Numbered from the stretch's first letter, positions 1-10,522 are shown. The stretch is 64,000 nucleotides of DNA from Agapetus fuscipes (GCA_951799405.1 OX637342.1:5332001-5396000); one strand, 5' to 3'. The notes: generated by a model not told the origin, from the letters alone. A program made the numbers and translations.

Positions 1-48
1 TGGAAAAAGTGAACCAATTTTACAGCACGGGGGTTCAGCCTCACACAA
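1..48 (-). repeat. Family A fragment
   Basis: The window opens inside a minus-strand family A repeat: the conserved part (gtgaacca, ttacagca, cagcctca) is recognisable. The rest lies outside the window. Family A is described at 2281. Confidence 0.7.
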
Positions 49-108
49 ACTAAAACCCTCATATCAGTCAAGAGATACTGAAATTAAAATGAAACTTTTT
101 TCTGAGCG

Positions 109-339
109 AATCGAGGGGAATGATAAATTACACGGTTTTACAAAGGTAAGGTTTTAATTACTTCAAAAGGACGAGTATATTATAATGACTACTTTTTACT
201 ATTTTGTTATTTATTTCATGGTCGTTGAAAAAGTATTGTATGCCACTGCACGTAATTAGTCTTTGTAACACTCTTGCTGTCTATTAGCACTCGTGTTACA
301 AAAACTATCATTACCAGGCAGTGGCATTAATAACTATAG
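109..339. repeat. Foldback repeat family G, copy 1
   Basis: This stretch is closely repeated at 33752-34013. Its right half is an imperfect foldback: an arm starting tatgccactgc near 239 pairs with an arm ending gcagtggcatta near 329, with cactcktgc and gcactcgtg facing each other at the centre. No coding capacity is seen, so it is probably a non-autonomous DNA element. The second copy holds an extra ~30 bp between the arms. Confidence 0.7.
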
Positions 340-480
340 TTCTATCAAAAAGTTATGTACAAGATGAGATCATGAAATTTCTTGATAACTGATAAAGTTT
401 AAAAATGGATTTTCAATCAGCTTGATGTCTTGAAATAAAAAAATGTAGCACTCTAGAATGTATTATCTTTCATAGTCTGT

Positions 481-556
481 TAATAATAATAATAATATTA
501 GGATGATTTATTTGGTGAGCGCTGTTTTTGTGTGTATCACACTTTAAGAGCCTTCT
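481..556 (-). repeat. Family C SINE 3' tail fragment
   Basis: Reverse complement of the 3' end of family C, with the (ATT)n tail at the left followed by aggatgatttatttggtgag. The promoter-bearing head is missing, as in a 5'-truncated retrotransposed copy. Confidence 0.7.
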
Positions 557-752
557 GATCATTTTTTTATCTAAAATTTTTATTTTTCTCGTCCATCTAT
601 TCCTGTAAAAAAGTATAACTAATTCAACGCCTTTGTCAGCACTCTAACATTTTAAACTCATTTTTCCAGCGATACCTTTTTTTGTTGGCTGTTATATTAA
701 AAGCAATTTTACGTGTGGCTTTTACAGCGAAATGTAATTTAAGGTTACTCTG

Positions 753-889
753 TACCCCGAGTATAAAACACTGTTTAAATCTAAAATGAATGAAATATAC
801 GACGGCATTCCTAGAGAGTGACTTGGTTTTCATACATTTTTCGATTTACGCCATCAAGGTGAGTTTACGCGATATTTTATACTAAGGGC
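753..889. repeat. MITE family M, copy 1
   Basis: Short foldback element of about 140 bp. The left end taccccgagtataaaa is mirrored by ttttatactaaggg at the right, and the interior holds the shared catacatttttc motif. Five relatives lie at 1032, 3999, 15222, 43317 and 44020. It has no coding capacity. The terminal arms are imperfect, so the exact ends are uncertain. Confidence 0.6.
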
Positions 890-1031
890 ACTGGCAATAT
901 TGCGAAAGCGCATTTCCATTAGCAGGCGGGCGAAAAAACGAATTTGAGAAAATATCTATTAGGTGGAGGAATGAAATTATTCCTAAAATATCAATCGCTG
1001 GAATTTTTAAAGGTGCTCCCTCTCGAGTCTG

Positions 1032-1186
1032 TACTCCGAGTGTAAAACATTTACATAAATTCTCCGTGTAAATAAAAAAGTGTACAAAAGATACAACAGC
1101 ACCTCTTGTGAGTGATTTAGTTTCAATACATTTTTCTATGTACGTGATTGAGGTGATTATTTGTATTTTATTTTTTACGAGGGGTA
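1032..1186. repeat. MITE family M, copy 2
   Basis: Left end tactccgagtgtaaaa and right end ttttttacgaggggta are inverted. The interior matches copy 1 (gtgatttagtttcaatacattttt). It lies only about 140 bp from copy 1 in the same orientation. Confidence 0.6.
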
Positions 1187-2280
1187 TAGATATCAGAAGG
1201 TTTTCAATGTCAAATACTTTTATTGCATTTGGGAAACACGTTTTTAAAATATAATATTTTCTTCTTATTTTATTTTTGATCTCACAGAAATATCTATTTT
1301 CATACAGAGAAAATACTATTTGAACTTGTTGTTAAAGGTCAATTTAGTTAAAAAAGCAATAGAAAATTTTAGATATCTTGGATTTGTTTATAAAGATTTA
1401 ACAATTTTCAGATCTTATATATTTAAGGTGAAACTATCTTATGCAGTATATTAGAAGTTGTGTTTGGTTTGTCTATGTTAGTTTCATAATAAGTCTATGA
1501 AATCTCTAGAAATAAGAAGATGCTTAGGTAGAGACCTTAAATGATCTATATTTATTCGAGATTCATTATTAAGTGCTGATTCGAAAATTCTAGTGAAATC
1601 GCGCCAGGTGGTACGAAACGATTTTTCATGTTTCGAGAATGATCTTAACAATCTGTATAAATTAGGACCAATTTCCCCTTGAGAGTCAAATATAAATCAA
1701 CTGTCGTAGGTACTGTTGAAATATAAAAACTGTCAAAACCGAAATATAGGAAATAAATTGTGTAAAATAAATGAACCGCAGTTTTTATGAAATAGAGCCT
1801 GCTAAAGCCTTGACAATATATTTGCATAAAAAAAGAAGCATTCTGCTTTTATTCTAGAATCAATAAAATTTTATTTTTTCAGCCTTTTTCGTCGATTATA
1901 GTACAACACAAACTAGAAAAAAAACTAAAGAAAACGCATTAAATTTACGTTTTCGTAAGAGACTATAAAAGCCATTTTTCCGTTACACAAATATATCCTA
2001 CCACTGTGAGATATAAGACAAATAAATGAGCATTAAGACTTAATTAGATTTTATTTTTAACTCTTTCAAAATATAAATAAACTCGTAGGCAGCAATTTGT
2101 TTTGGTTTTCTAACTGATTAATCTACCGGGCCAGGTAATAAAACACAACTATTTGTGTTTTTTGGTACAACTCCAAATTGCTACGTTTGCATGAAACATC
2201 TTTACATCAATGAACAAGTGGCATGAAAATAATTCAGCGAAGTAAACAACTTAAATCATTTAATCCACCATTATATATTT
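1187..2280. other. A+T-rich stretch, nothing recognised
   Basis: About 1.1 kb of A+T-rich sequence. No exon-like open frame, repeat shared with the rest of the window, or inverted repeat was found by eye. Confidence 0.5.
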
Positions 2281-2538
2281 TTCCTTGACTTATAGGTTGG
2301 TATGAGGCTGACCACCCATACTGTAAAAAATGGTTCACTTTGCCAATGTCACCCCTGTTTCAGGGAAGGTCGGCAAAAGTTGTGGGGCTTATATTCATTT
2401 GAGGTTTGGATTTTATTTGTAAGTACACATTCAGCATTTGTAAGCGCGAACTACACTTGTTGGTTTGTGGGCATACATCTGAGAGCTTTAAATGAATATA
2501 TCCTTGCAACTTAGATTATAGATTATAGATTATAGATT
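2281..2538 (+). repeat. Family A repeat (SINE/LINE-3'-end), reference period-7 copy
   Basis: About 255 bp, starting ttccttgacttatagg and ending in tandem attatag units (period 7). About 35 copies or pieces lie in the window in both orientations. Most full copies begin at the same point (ttccttgac) although their flanks differ, which is what an independently mobilised SINE would do. At 10269, 17371 and 49457, however, the repeat directly follows the C-terminal codons and 3' UTR of a LINE, so the same sequence is also that LINE's 3' end. Degenerate box A-like (tggtatgagg) and box B-like (ggttcacttt) motifs are present but weak. The body of this subtype contains ttggtttgtgggcatacatc, unlike the period-5 subtype at 2564. 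Confidence 0.8.
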
Positions 2539-2563
2539 CAGCATTTGACAACTTTATTCTACT

Positions 2564-2817
2564 TTCCTTGACTTATAGATTAATATGCGGCTGACCACAC
2601 ATGCTGTAAAAAATGGTTCACTTTACCAATGTCACCCCTGTTTCAGGGAAGGACGACAGGAGTTGCAGGGTGTATGTTCATTTGAGATTCGGGTTTTTAT
2701 ATTGTAGGACCACATGCGGCATGTTTAAGCGCGAACTTATACGTGCCTGTTTGTGAAAATGCATATAATGTGAATCTCTAATGTTACATATATTTTGCAA
2801 CTTAGATTAGATTAGAT
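2564..2817 (+). repeat. Family A repeat, period-5 subtype
   Basis: Same head as the neighbour at 2281, but the 3' half reads acatgcggcatgt, acgtgcctgtttgtgaaaat and ends in (AGATT)n, period 5. The two subtypes sit head to tail with 25 bp between them. Confidence 0.8.
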
Positions 2818-2842
2818 GTATTTTGTTATAATGTCTTGGTTC

Positions 2843-3030
2843 AGTCCAGTCGATAGCTCAGTTGGTAGAGTGCTTGCATTTCATTACGAGAACTCGGGTA
2901 GGAATCCAACTGAGGGTGTCAAAATTCCTGTCCCGTTTCGGTGTTTATTTCAAACCCAAAATAAAATACCGGCAAAGCGTACTAAGCTTTCACAAGAAAC
3001 GAAAAGCAACCACTTTAACTAAGATGGTCA
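2843..3030 (+). repeat. Family B tRNA-derived SINE, 3'-truncated
   Basis: Begins at the tRNA-like head (gtccagtcgatagctcagtt) with a clear Pol III box A (tagctcagttgg). Box B is decayed: cgggtaggaatcc instead of gggttcgaatccc. The tRNA-unrelated body (cccgtttcggtgtttatttc) follows and breaks off after about 190 bp. Seven other loci carry the family; 13031 is the fullest. Confidence 0.8.
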
Positions 3031-3486
3031 CCAAAGTTCCATGCAGCCTTACAGCAACTGGGTCTTGAAACATAATCGGAATAAAACGTAAGCAAGATGA
3101 AAAGCAATTGATCACAACAAGATTCGGAAAACCAATTTGAAGCATCTATAGCCAACCACGAAAACCTAAAAACATTTTATACTGTTAAGTTTTACGGGTT
3201 CAATTTAATAAAAACTATGGTTAATTCATTTCACAAAAAATATTTAAAGATTCCGTTCTCATTTGGTTCGATTACAGAGTGGCTTTTTAACTGTTCAGCT
3301 CGACGGCTCTCATAAAAGTCTGCACTACAGACAGCTTTATCCCTTGATATAGTATGATATAAGGACGGTTCTCACAACATTGGGATCTGGAACATTTGTG
3401 ATTTTGCCAGAATATTATATTTAGAACATCTGAAGCAATGCTCACACCATCGAACAAATACAAGTATTATTGCTAGAGAGATGGTT
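3031..3486. other. No recognised feature
   Basis: A+T-rich sequence between a SINE and a foldback element. Nothing coding or repeated was seen. Confidence 0.4.
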
Positions 3487-3600
3487 TCCGGGATCTGTTG
3501 CCGTGGTCTATGGGAGCTAGAGCTTCCGGACGTTTCGCCCATTCCCACGATGGGTTTCTTCAGCTCCAGCTCACACAGACCACGGCAACAGATCCCGCAT
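3487..3600 (-). repeat. Foldback element with hammerhead-like core
   Basis: Perfect 21-bp arms (3489-3509 and 3577-3597, cgggatctgttgccgtggtc) enclose a core. Read on the minus strand, the core is ctgaaga, then a hairpin (accca..tgggc), then gaaac. That is the order of the conserved hammerhead-ribozyme core (CUGANGA, stem II, GAAA). A third helix is formed by gagctggag before the core and an AGCTC-containing strand after it. The expected NUH cleavage triplet is not convincing. Related foldbacks lie at 21859 and 53836. Confidence 0.55.
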
Positions 3601-3998
3601 AAAACTACAAGTATAATTATTTAAACACCAAAATCTTAAGAGACATAGACACACTCACACAAGTTAAAACACACAGAAACACATTCGTAAAAATACTAAC
3701 ATTTATATTTTTTCTTATACTTTCACTTTACATTCACAAAATCTGTAAGCCACTGTCTGGCATTCTAGAACAAGTGGATCCCGACAGACTGAAAAGCGTT
3801 TACAGTCAGTGTCGGACAGTTTATCCGGCTCGCCCTCGGACTGGGGGTCATTTATCACGAGGAGGGAAGGAAGAGCAGACCCTAAGAGATATTTGTAGGT
3901 GCTTGTTATTTTGATAAATATTAAAGTTTTGTGTGGTCAACAATCGTAAGCACCGAACTTTGTTTTCCCGAAGCTGCGTCGTAAATTTTCCCAACCTG
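3601..3998. other. No recognised feature
   Basis: Unique-looking sequence with a short CA-rich patch (3650-3690). Nothing else was recognised. Confidence 0.4.
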
Positions 3999-4128
3999 TA
4001 CCCCAAGTACAAAATCTTCAGTTTAAGCTCAACCACAAATAAATGAAAACTGAAGCTCCTCCTCTAGTGTGCGTTTTGGTGTGTTTACATTTTTGGTTGA
4101 GTTATGACGCAAAGTTTTAAACTTGGGT
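3999..4128. repeat. MITE family M, copy 3
   Basis: Left end taccccaagtacaaaa, right end ttttaaacttgggt, inverted. The interior keeps ctcctcctctagtg and acatttttggttga, shared with the copy at 15222. Confidence 0.6.
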
Positions 4129-4366
4129 CTGCCTTACAATCACTGCGACAAAGGGACGAACGTATATCTATCTCGGTTTGTTCACTACCTCAACGTTTTA
4201 TTTTAAACTGCAATAAATTAACGTTGCTTTCTATTTATACGCTAGATCTTTTAAATAAATAAACACCAAGAAAATGGGAAAAAAAATATTTTTTATTTTA
4301 TTTATTTATTTATTGCTGTCAAATATTCTAGAGTGCATTACTACAATAACAATCACAGAGTTTCTT

Positions 4367-4590
4367 GACTGAAAGACTGGCATGAGGCTGACGCTTACGA
4401 TGGAAGATTCGGTCCATTTTTATGCCACCCTGTGTCATGTGAAAGGCTGCAAGAGTCGCAAGGTTTGTTTTTATGGTAGACGTTTTTTTTTTTTTAAATT
4501 TAATACGAAGCATTTCTAAGCGTGAGCTTACGCGTATCTGCATTTGGGCGTGTATTGAATAAAAACCTTAAATGTCAATATATCTTTGTT
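4367..4590 (+). repeat. Family A repeat, diverged
   Basis: Head ttgactgaaagactggcatgaggctgac is recognisable and the tail reads caatatatctttgttagatta. Many substitutions suggest an old copy. Confidence 0.6.
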
Positions 4591-4654
4591 AGATTATGGA
4601 CAGTTAAAATCACAGACATTAATATAAATTGACAAATCGTTTTTGTGTATATAT

Positions 4655-4826
4655 ACATTTACCAATGACCGTTAACCAAAGGCTCGTCCAGCCTTACAGC
4701 AACTAGGTCTTGCTTGAGAGGGCGCTTTCTATAGCGACGACCAAGGTCGCAGAGGGCTCTTGAGGTGGGATTCACATAAAAACAACGCTCACCAAATAGA
4801 TCATCCTAATGATATTATTGTAACTA
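4655..4826 (+). repeat. Family C SINE, 5'-truncated
   Basis: Keeps the body (tttaccaatgaccg, cttacagcaac, gcgctttctatagcgacgac) and the caccaaatagatcatcctaa end with a short ATT tail. The tRNA-like head is absent. Confidence 0.75.
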
Positions 4827-4895
4827 TTATTTACAAATTTACAATCCACTATTGACTAAATACTGCTCACTGCCTTCTTACATTTTATAATTCCG

Positions 4896-5471
4896 ACTGT
4901 CTACTATCTACTCCATACTTTTCACTGTCTATTTCCCAGTATCCACCATCCATTTCTTCATAACTTAATCTCGCTGTCCACTGCTTAATGCCTGCTATCC
5001 AATGATCAATATCCACTTACCACTACTACCTACTGTCTATTATACTCCATACACTAACTGTCTAAATGTCCTATCCACACAACGCCTACTGTCTACTATC
5101 TACTCCATACTTTTCACTGTCTATTTCCCAGTATCCACCATCCATTTCTTCATAACTTAATCTCGCTGTCCACTGCTTAATGCCTGCTATCCAATGATCA
5201 ATATCCACTTACCACTACTACCTACTGTCTATTATACTCCATACACTAACTGTCTAAATGTCCTATCCACACAACGCCTACTGTCTACTATCTACTCCAT
5301 ACTTTTCACTGTCTATTTCCCAGTATCCACCATCCATTTCTTCATAACTTGATCCCACTGTCCACTGCTTAATGCCTGCTATCCAATGATCAATATCCAC
5401 TTACCACTACTACCTACTGTCTATTATACTCCATACACTAACTGTCTAAATGTCCTATCCACACAACGCCT
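4896..5471. repeat. Tandem repeat, 3 x 192 bp
   Basis: Three nearly identical 192-bp units start at 4896, 5088 and 5280; a fourth begins at 5472 but diverges after nine bases. The third unit differs from the first two at only a few bases (cttgatcccactg for cttaatctcgctg). Each unit is built from pyrimidine-rich ctactgtctactatc-like words, so the strand is strongly asymmetric. The near identity points to recent unequal exchange or gene conversion. Confidence 0.95.
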
Positions 5472-5831
5472 ACTGTCTACTTACCACTGTCCACTGTCCT
5501 CTAACTCCCGTCCATTTCCTCTAATTGAGGCAGTCTGTGATTAATGAAGCAGAGGCCGTTCAAACGCTCCAGACACGTAACTTGATTACTAACCATCACA
5601 GACCGCATTTATCTCGGCGATTAAAAGCTTCTTTTAATCAAATAGACTCGGAGTGTATTGTACAATAAAAATAACGAACAGAGAAAGAATCGAATAACAG
5701 ACAATAGATTTTTGATAGAGCTCTTTCATTCATCGCTGAAAATAAGGCCGACGGATAGCTTACTACCTGAAACATCTAGTTTTTATGAGATACTTAAATG
5801 AAGAGTTATGTATATATTTAACAAGTGCACC
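5472..5831. other. No recognised feature
   Basis: Begins with degenerate continuation of the pyrimidine-rich array (to about 5530), then unique A+T-rich sequence. Confidence 0.4.
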
Positions 5832-6240
5832 TAAGTATAGATTACCGAAGTTAAGCAACATTGGGCATGGTCAGTTCTTGGATGGGTAACCGCTCAGGTA
5901 CACCGCGTGTCGTTGGCATCTTGGGCCGGTCCGTAGTCCGTAGTGGCAACACTTCGGACTCGTAAATGGAAGGTTGTGGATTCGGATCCCGGCGGAGCAC
6001 AAAAATATACCATTTATATTTCGAATGTGCTCTTCGCTGGGTTGAAAAATTCATAAACCTTTACCAATGACCGGTCACCAAAGGTCCATCCAGCCTTACA
6101 GCAACTGGGTCTTGCTTGAGTATTGGCGCTTTGTAGCGACGACCAAGCTCGTACACCTCTGCGGCACTACAACAAGTGTCATAGACCCTAGAGTCTTTAG
6201 AATCTAGGGAGACTCCCGCACAGGATTTCTTAAAAAAAAA
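5832..6240 (+). mobile_element. Family C SINE with truncated 5S rRNA head
   Basis: The 3' two-thirds of a 5S rRNA-like sequence (about 5838-5918: ccgaagttaagcaac, gatgggtaaccgc, cgtgtcgttggca) is fused to a tRNA-like unit (about 5926-5998) with box B ggattcggatccc. The SINE body follows (aacctttaccaatgaccggt, actgggtcttgcttgag). The 3' end is of the second type: ctctgcggcactacaacaag, then an inverted pair (ccctagagtc / gaatctaggg), then poly-A. The 5S part lacks its first ~40 nt. See 36733 and 56763 for full-length heads. Confidence 0.85.
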
Positions 6241-6316
6241 AATGTTCTTCGCGAGCTGAGTTTCGACCAGTTATTCTTTGTTCTCTTGAAAATGTTCACT
6301 TTCTCAGGACATTTTA

Positions 6317-7021
6317 TCGACGGTTAAAAGGAAATAGGGCATAAGCGACGTTTTGGTCGAAAATGTACTTTAAAAAAATCCGCTCTTTCTAATGTGTTCA
6401 CTCCCATGGCTCTACGATGATTTTTTGTCGTTTATGCCCAAGCAAAACACTGCGTATGGTTTTGGTGTAGCCGACGAAATTGTTGGCCTTTTTTGTCCTG
6501 AAGGCACTTGTGACATAAAACAACGTAAAATAACATTTATAGAAATGCCAATAAATACCTTACTTTTTTAATTCTAGAGCTGTTTTGATTTTAACGATAT
6601 GATAACAAATAAAAAACCTATGTCCATTTTTCTGCAATCTCAAACTTTATGCTGCTTTCCTGAATAGATAATAAAAATAATATAATAATATTAGGATGAT
6701 TTATTTGGTGAGCGCTGTTTTTATGTGCATCACACCTCAAGAGCCCTCTGCGAGCTTGGTCGTCGCTGTAGAAAGCGCAAATTTTCAAGCAACACCCAGT
6801 TGTTGTAAGGTTAGATGGACCTTTCAGTCACCGGTCTTGGGTAAAGGTGTATAAATTTTTCAACCCAGCGAAGAGCACATTTGGAAATATAAATGGTGTG
6901 TTTTTTGTGCTCCGCCGAGATTCAAATCCACAATCTTCCATTTACGAGTCCAAAGTTTTGCCACTGGACTACGGACCGGTCCAAGAATTGTCGCTTATGC
7001 CCTACATCCTTTTACCGCCGA
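6317..7021. mobile_element. TIR element flanked by TA, interrupted by a SINE
   Basis: Ends tcgacggttaaaagg and ccttttaccgccga are inverted, followed inward by gggcataagcgac / tcgcttatgccc, and TA lies on both sides (6315-6316, 7022-7023). A second copy lies at 59050-59631. A family C SINE (6663-6988) was inserted later near the right end. There is no transposase. TA duplication fits a Tc1/mariner-type non-autonomous element; the superfamily is inferred. Confidence 0.75.
6663..6988 (-). mobile_element. Family C SINE, tRNA head only, (ATT)n tail
   Basis: Minus-strand copy running from an imperfect (ATT)n tail at the left to ggaccggtcc at the right. Box A (tagtccagtgg) and a slightly altered box B (ggatttgaatctc) are present. 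There is no 5S head. The insertion splits the TIR element at 6317; gaat on both sides may be the remaining target duplication. Confidence 0.85.
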
Positions 7022-7023
7022 TA

Positions 7024-7340
7024 TTATTATTCGTATTTAAGCAGCATTCCTGGGAAACTGTTTGTTTGTTTGTTTGTCTGTCTGTGTAACGCATATTTCA
7101 GGCGCGGCTTGTGAATTGATAAAAATAACTATTGGGGCAGTTAATTGTGAAATGTGGGTCAGATGAATTTCGTCGGCTGGAGTTTTCACATCTCGCGTTG
7201 GGCCAGCAGCGAAAGTTCGACTTAAATTTAGCACTGGCCGGCCATCGCATCGTCTCTCGTATTATTCACGACTTGGTCGGCTTATTTGTAGTATAGGGAA
7301 TACAGTCTCGCAAGATTTTGGTGAATATGAGATTTTAATA
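7024..7340. other. Unique stretch with TTTG microsatellite
   Basis: Contains a short (TTTG)n/(TCTG)n tract at about 7063-7085 and a G+C-richer patch (7170-7260). No coding evidence. Confidence 0.45.
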
Positions 7341-7552
7341 GTCCGGTCGATCGCTCAGTTGGTGGAGTGCTTGCATTTTATGCCGAGAGCCCGGGTTCGA
7401 ATCCCACCGAGAGTGTCAGAAATGATTTCCCGTTTCGGTGTTTATTTCAAACCCAAAATAAAATACCGTCCTTTATCTGTAATAATAAATAGGCTCACTC
7501 GCCACATGTGACCCCTTTGAAAGAATGCGGCAAGAAGTTACACTATATGTGT
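7341..7552 (+). repeat. Family B tRNA-derived SINE with internal deletion
   Basis: Good box A (cgctcagttggtggagtg) and box B (gggttcgaatccc). The middle of the body is missing: aaaataccg jumps to the 3' segment (cctttatctgtaataataaa, cacatgtgacccctt), so about 100 bp is lost compared with 13031. Confidence 0.8.
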
Positions 7553-7775
7553 ACAAAAATATACCTTTATATTTCCAAATGTGTCCTTCGCTGGGTTGAA
7601 AAAAATCATAAACCTTTATCAAAGACCGGTCACTGAAAGGTCCATCCAGCCTTACAAAAACTGGGTCTTGCTTGAGAATTGGCGCTTTCTACAGCGATAA
7701 ACAAGCTCGCAGAGGGCACTTTAGGTGTGATACACACAAAAACAGCGCTCACGAAATAAATCATCCTAACATTAT
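7553..7775 (+). repeat. Family C SINE, head missing
   Basis: Starts directly at gtacaaaaatatacc and runs to the aaatcatcctaacatt end. It abuts the family B copy without spacer, so one may have inserted into or next to the other. Confidence 0.75.
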
Positions 7776-8513
7776 TTTTGTTTTACGAATTTTCTTTAAT
7801 AACGTTTGATGCAGATAGGGGTTGTTTGTACATAAACTCAAAAATCTTGTTCATTTGATTACTAGCGGCATCCATAAGAGAGGCTTGAAAGATGTCAACA
7901 TTAATCTTACCAATATCTGTGGACAAAATAAAGGATTGAAGAAAGAGAATTGCCAGAGAATCTCGCTAGATCTCATTCTTTTAAAAGAGATTCAAAAATA
8001 AATGTGGGTGAGATCTCACGAGTTTGAAATTGCTAGTTCTATGATTATAATCATTATTTGATAACATTTACATTCATCTGTCTCACTGCGTATTAAACAA
8101 GGAATCCATTAATCCGTCCATTGTTGGCGGTGGCTGTTTATAAGAGATTAACTCCTGAACATGAATGAAAAATATTATATACAAACAAACCTGAAAACTC
8201 AACATTCAAATCCCATAATGAAGTGGGTGTGAAAATGTTAATGTGAAAAAAGATACAGAGTTATTATAAATAGAAAATAAATTAAAAATAAATGCTTTTT
8301 TATTATAAACAACTATTTGTATTTTAGTCTTTGCAGGAAAAGAGCTTGAATTTAAGCACTATTTTTTTTTGCAAAATAAAAAAAAAGATTGAACACTCTA
8401 TGTAGCTAGGTACATTCGCGATCTTAAAATTTTTAAGATGTAAATAGTGAATTAAAAGAAGAAATTTTAAAACTCTGCTTTTAATTTTTAAAATCAACAA
8501 ATAATAATGTTCT
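7776..8513. other. A+T-rich stretch, nothing recognised
   Basis: No repeat shared with the window and no exon-like sequence seen. Confidence 0.4.
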
Positions 8514-8650
8514 AATGGATAAAACAGATTTTTAATTCACTTATTTTTTATTTTTTTTGTGCTCGAACATTTTCGCCAAATGAGGCATCTTTAGGAGCAG
8601 AATGGTTAAAAAGAAATAAATAAGTGAATTAAGACTCTGTTTTATCCATT
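8514..8650 (-). repeat. Foldback with hammerhead-like remnant
   Basis: Arms of about 40 bp (aatggataaaacaga / tctgttttatccatt) enclose a loop. On the minus strand the loop reads ctaaagatgcctcatttggcg then aaaa, resembling CUGANGA, hairpin, GAAA with one substitution in the first motif. The arms share aaaacaga and ttcactta words with the foldback at 42531. No coding capacity. Confidence 0.45.
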
Positions 8651-8699
8651 TGAATTTTTAAATAATTAAAAATGGACTTTCACTGTGTAAACAGATTAA

Positions 8700-8815
8700 C
8701 ATTAAAAAATGTAAATAAGAATGGGTATAAGCATCAAAACAAATACAGAATATAAAATTCTAATTAAAGAAAATGATAGTCCTAGCCGCCAAGATTACAG
8801 ATCAACATATTGCTT
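8700..8815 (-). pseudogene. LINE-b 3' remnant
   Basis: On the minus strand, gttgatctgtaatcttggcg matches the last codons (…LICN…) of the LINE-b ORF at 10080, and the adjoining A+T-rich 3' UTR resembles that next to the copy at 17372. No open frame is left. Confidence 0.5.
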
Positions 8816-10079
8816 ATAAACTTCAAAATTTCCTAGCTTGTTTGACCTTCAGCAAGTAAATTAACTTACCTTTAGTTACTTGCTGAAGCAGTGGGCTTAG
8901 AAACAGGTAGCTTTACTTTAAAACTTTATGCTGAAAAACACCCATAGCGTTTCACCAAAAAGCATGGAAAATAATACGCTCAGTGAAGGCACTTTATGAG
9001 TTTCCTTAAATTTTAAATAAACTCTATAGTTGAGTTAAAACGAAAAATTTTGTACTTGGCGTGGGGATAAGTATTTCAAATATTATTTAATTAGAAATTC
9101 CGTTTGGCCGAAGGACTTTTGTACATTTAGAACTTAGTTATTCTCAATGTAGCTCCATTCAACTAATACCCTACCCTGTGAATTCCCCAGATACATAACA
9201 ATGTTAGTACATAATCTTATGTAAAGTAAATTAGTATGGTCGATATTAATTTTGCTAGTTCAATTTATTTATTTAAGTTTTGAGTACTTATGCGGACTTA
9301 TGCTCAGTCAAGGTAACATATTTTGTAAATAACATGTGAACGTAAGTATAATTTTAAGATACAAGTATGATGAATATTTCATGCTGAAAAATAAGGTAAA
9401 GGTTAAATGGATCATATGTGAATATTATATAACCAAAGTTGCCAGTCAAACATTGTTTTAAAAACATAATAAAACTAATACTCCTTTGTCTCTAGTAGGT
9501 ACATGCTTTGTGTTTTTATATTGCTACGATTTATTTTGGGTTCACTTTAATAAAAATGCAATTTCATTTATTTCACACAATTTTCAAAGTTCACACGTTA
9601 ACTTGTGCACTGGTGGCTTCGCGGCTCGGGTAACAAAAGCTTACAGCCGGCTTCACCGTACCGCAGTCCGTATATATATGTGACAAAGGCCTAATCTCGC
9701 ATGTTCCAGACCAAACGAGACGCCACTCGAATGGATGCTTCGAGAGAGTACGAGAAGTACCAACAGTACAAAGTATTTAACACTTACGTCTATACACACA
9801 TATACAAGCAAGTAAATACGCCTAGACATACAATCATAAGTAAGTAAATATAACACATAAACATAAACTTATACATTCGCAACTATATGTTTATCTCAAT
9901 TTCTGAAAAAAATCCTAGATTGCGGATTTTGATTCCACACGCGACAATTTACACGAGCGGTTTTTGGGAATTTAGGGTAGACTCTAAACGACAAAATTAA
10001 TGCGAGCTTTTATTTAGTTTTAGAAACAAATTGTAGTTTTTTCCAAAAGAGTAAAATAAAAATGGTCACATCCAGAGTC
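8816..10079. other. No recognised feature
   Basis: Mostly A+T-rich. A G+C-richer patch at about 9600-9740 (gcttcgcggctcggg, gccggcttcaccgtaccgc) stands out from its surroundings and is not repeated here; it could be a conserved non-coding element or an unrecognised repeat edge. Confidence 0.4.
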
Positions 10080-10268
10080 ATAATAAAAGGAGAGCTTGTA
10101 TGAAGAAGGTTATAAATGAAAGAAGTATGTAAGGACAGAAAGAAATGGCAGTTGATCTGTAATGTTGGCGGCTAGGGTTTATTAAATTGGAATTGGATTT
10201 CTGTTTTAGTTTTGATGTCAATACATATTATTATTTATTGATTTAAAAATTGTAATTTGTCTTGTATG
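10080..10268 (+). pseudogene. LINE-b ORF2 C-terminal remnant and 3' UTR
   Basis: The last codons of a non-LTR retrotransposon ORF (SHNKRRACMKKV, then a frameshift, then WQLICN) match the longer copy at 49458. About 100 bp of 3' UTR follows (…gtaatttgtcttgtatg) and leads straight into family A at 10269. This is one of three junctions showing that family A is the 3' end of this LINE. The copy is 5'-truncated and inactive. Confidence 0.7.
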
Positions 10269-10522
10269 TTCCTTGACTTATAGGTTGGTATGCGGCTGAC
10301 CACCCATGCTGTAAAAATGGTTCACTTTGCCAATGTCACCCCTGTTTCAGGGAAGGACGGCAAGAGTTGCCGGTTGTATGCCCATTTGAGATTTGGGTTT
10401 TTATGTTGTACGTTCACATGCGACATGTGCAAGTGCGATTGTACGTGTCTGCTTGTGAGAATAAATATATTGTGAATCCCCAATGTAACACATCATTGCA
10501 ACTTAGATTAGATTAGATTAGA
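10269..10522 (+). repeat. Family A repeat joined to LINE-b
   Basis: Complete period-5 copy ending in (AGATT)n. The upstream 20-30 bp (gtaatttgtc.tgtatg) is shared with the copies at 32155 and 35797, so those too retain a little LINE 3' UTR. Confidence 0.85.

Noticed and set aside
7341..7420. Functional tRNA genes (also 13031, 34505)
   Set aside because: Good boxes A and B, but each is the head of the same ~300-bp dispersed repeat, so SINE promoters.
10500..10522. Telomeric-type repeat (agatt)n
   Set aside because: Not TTAGG; it is the fixed tail of family A and occurs at every period-5 copy.
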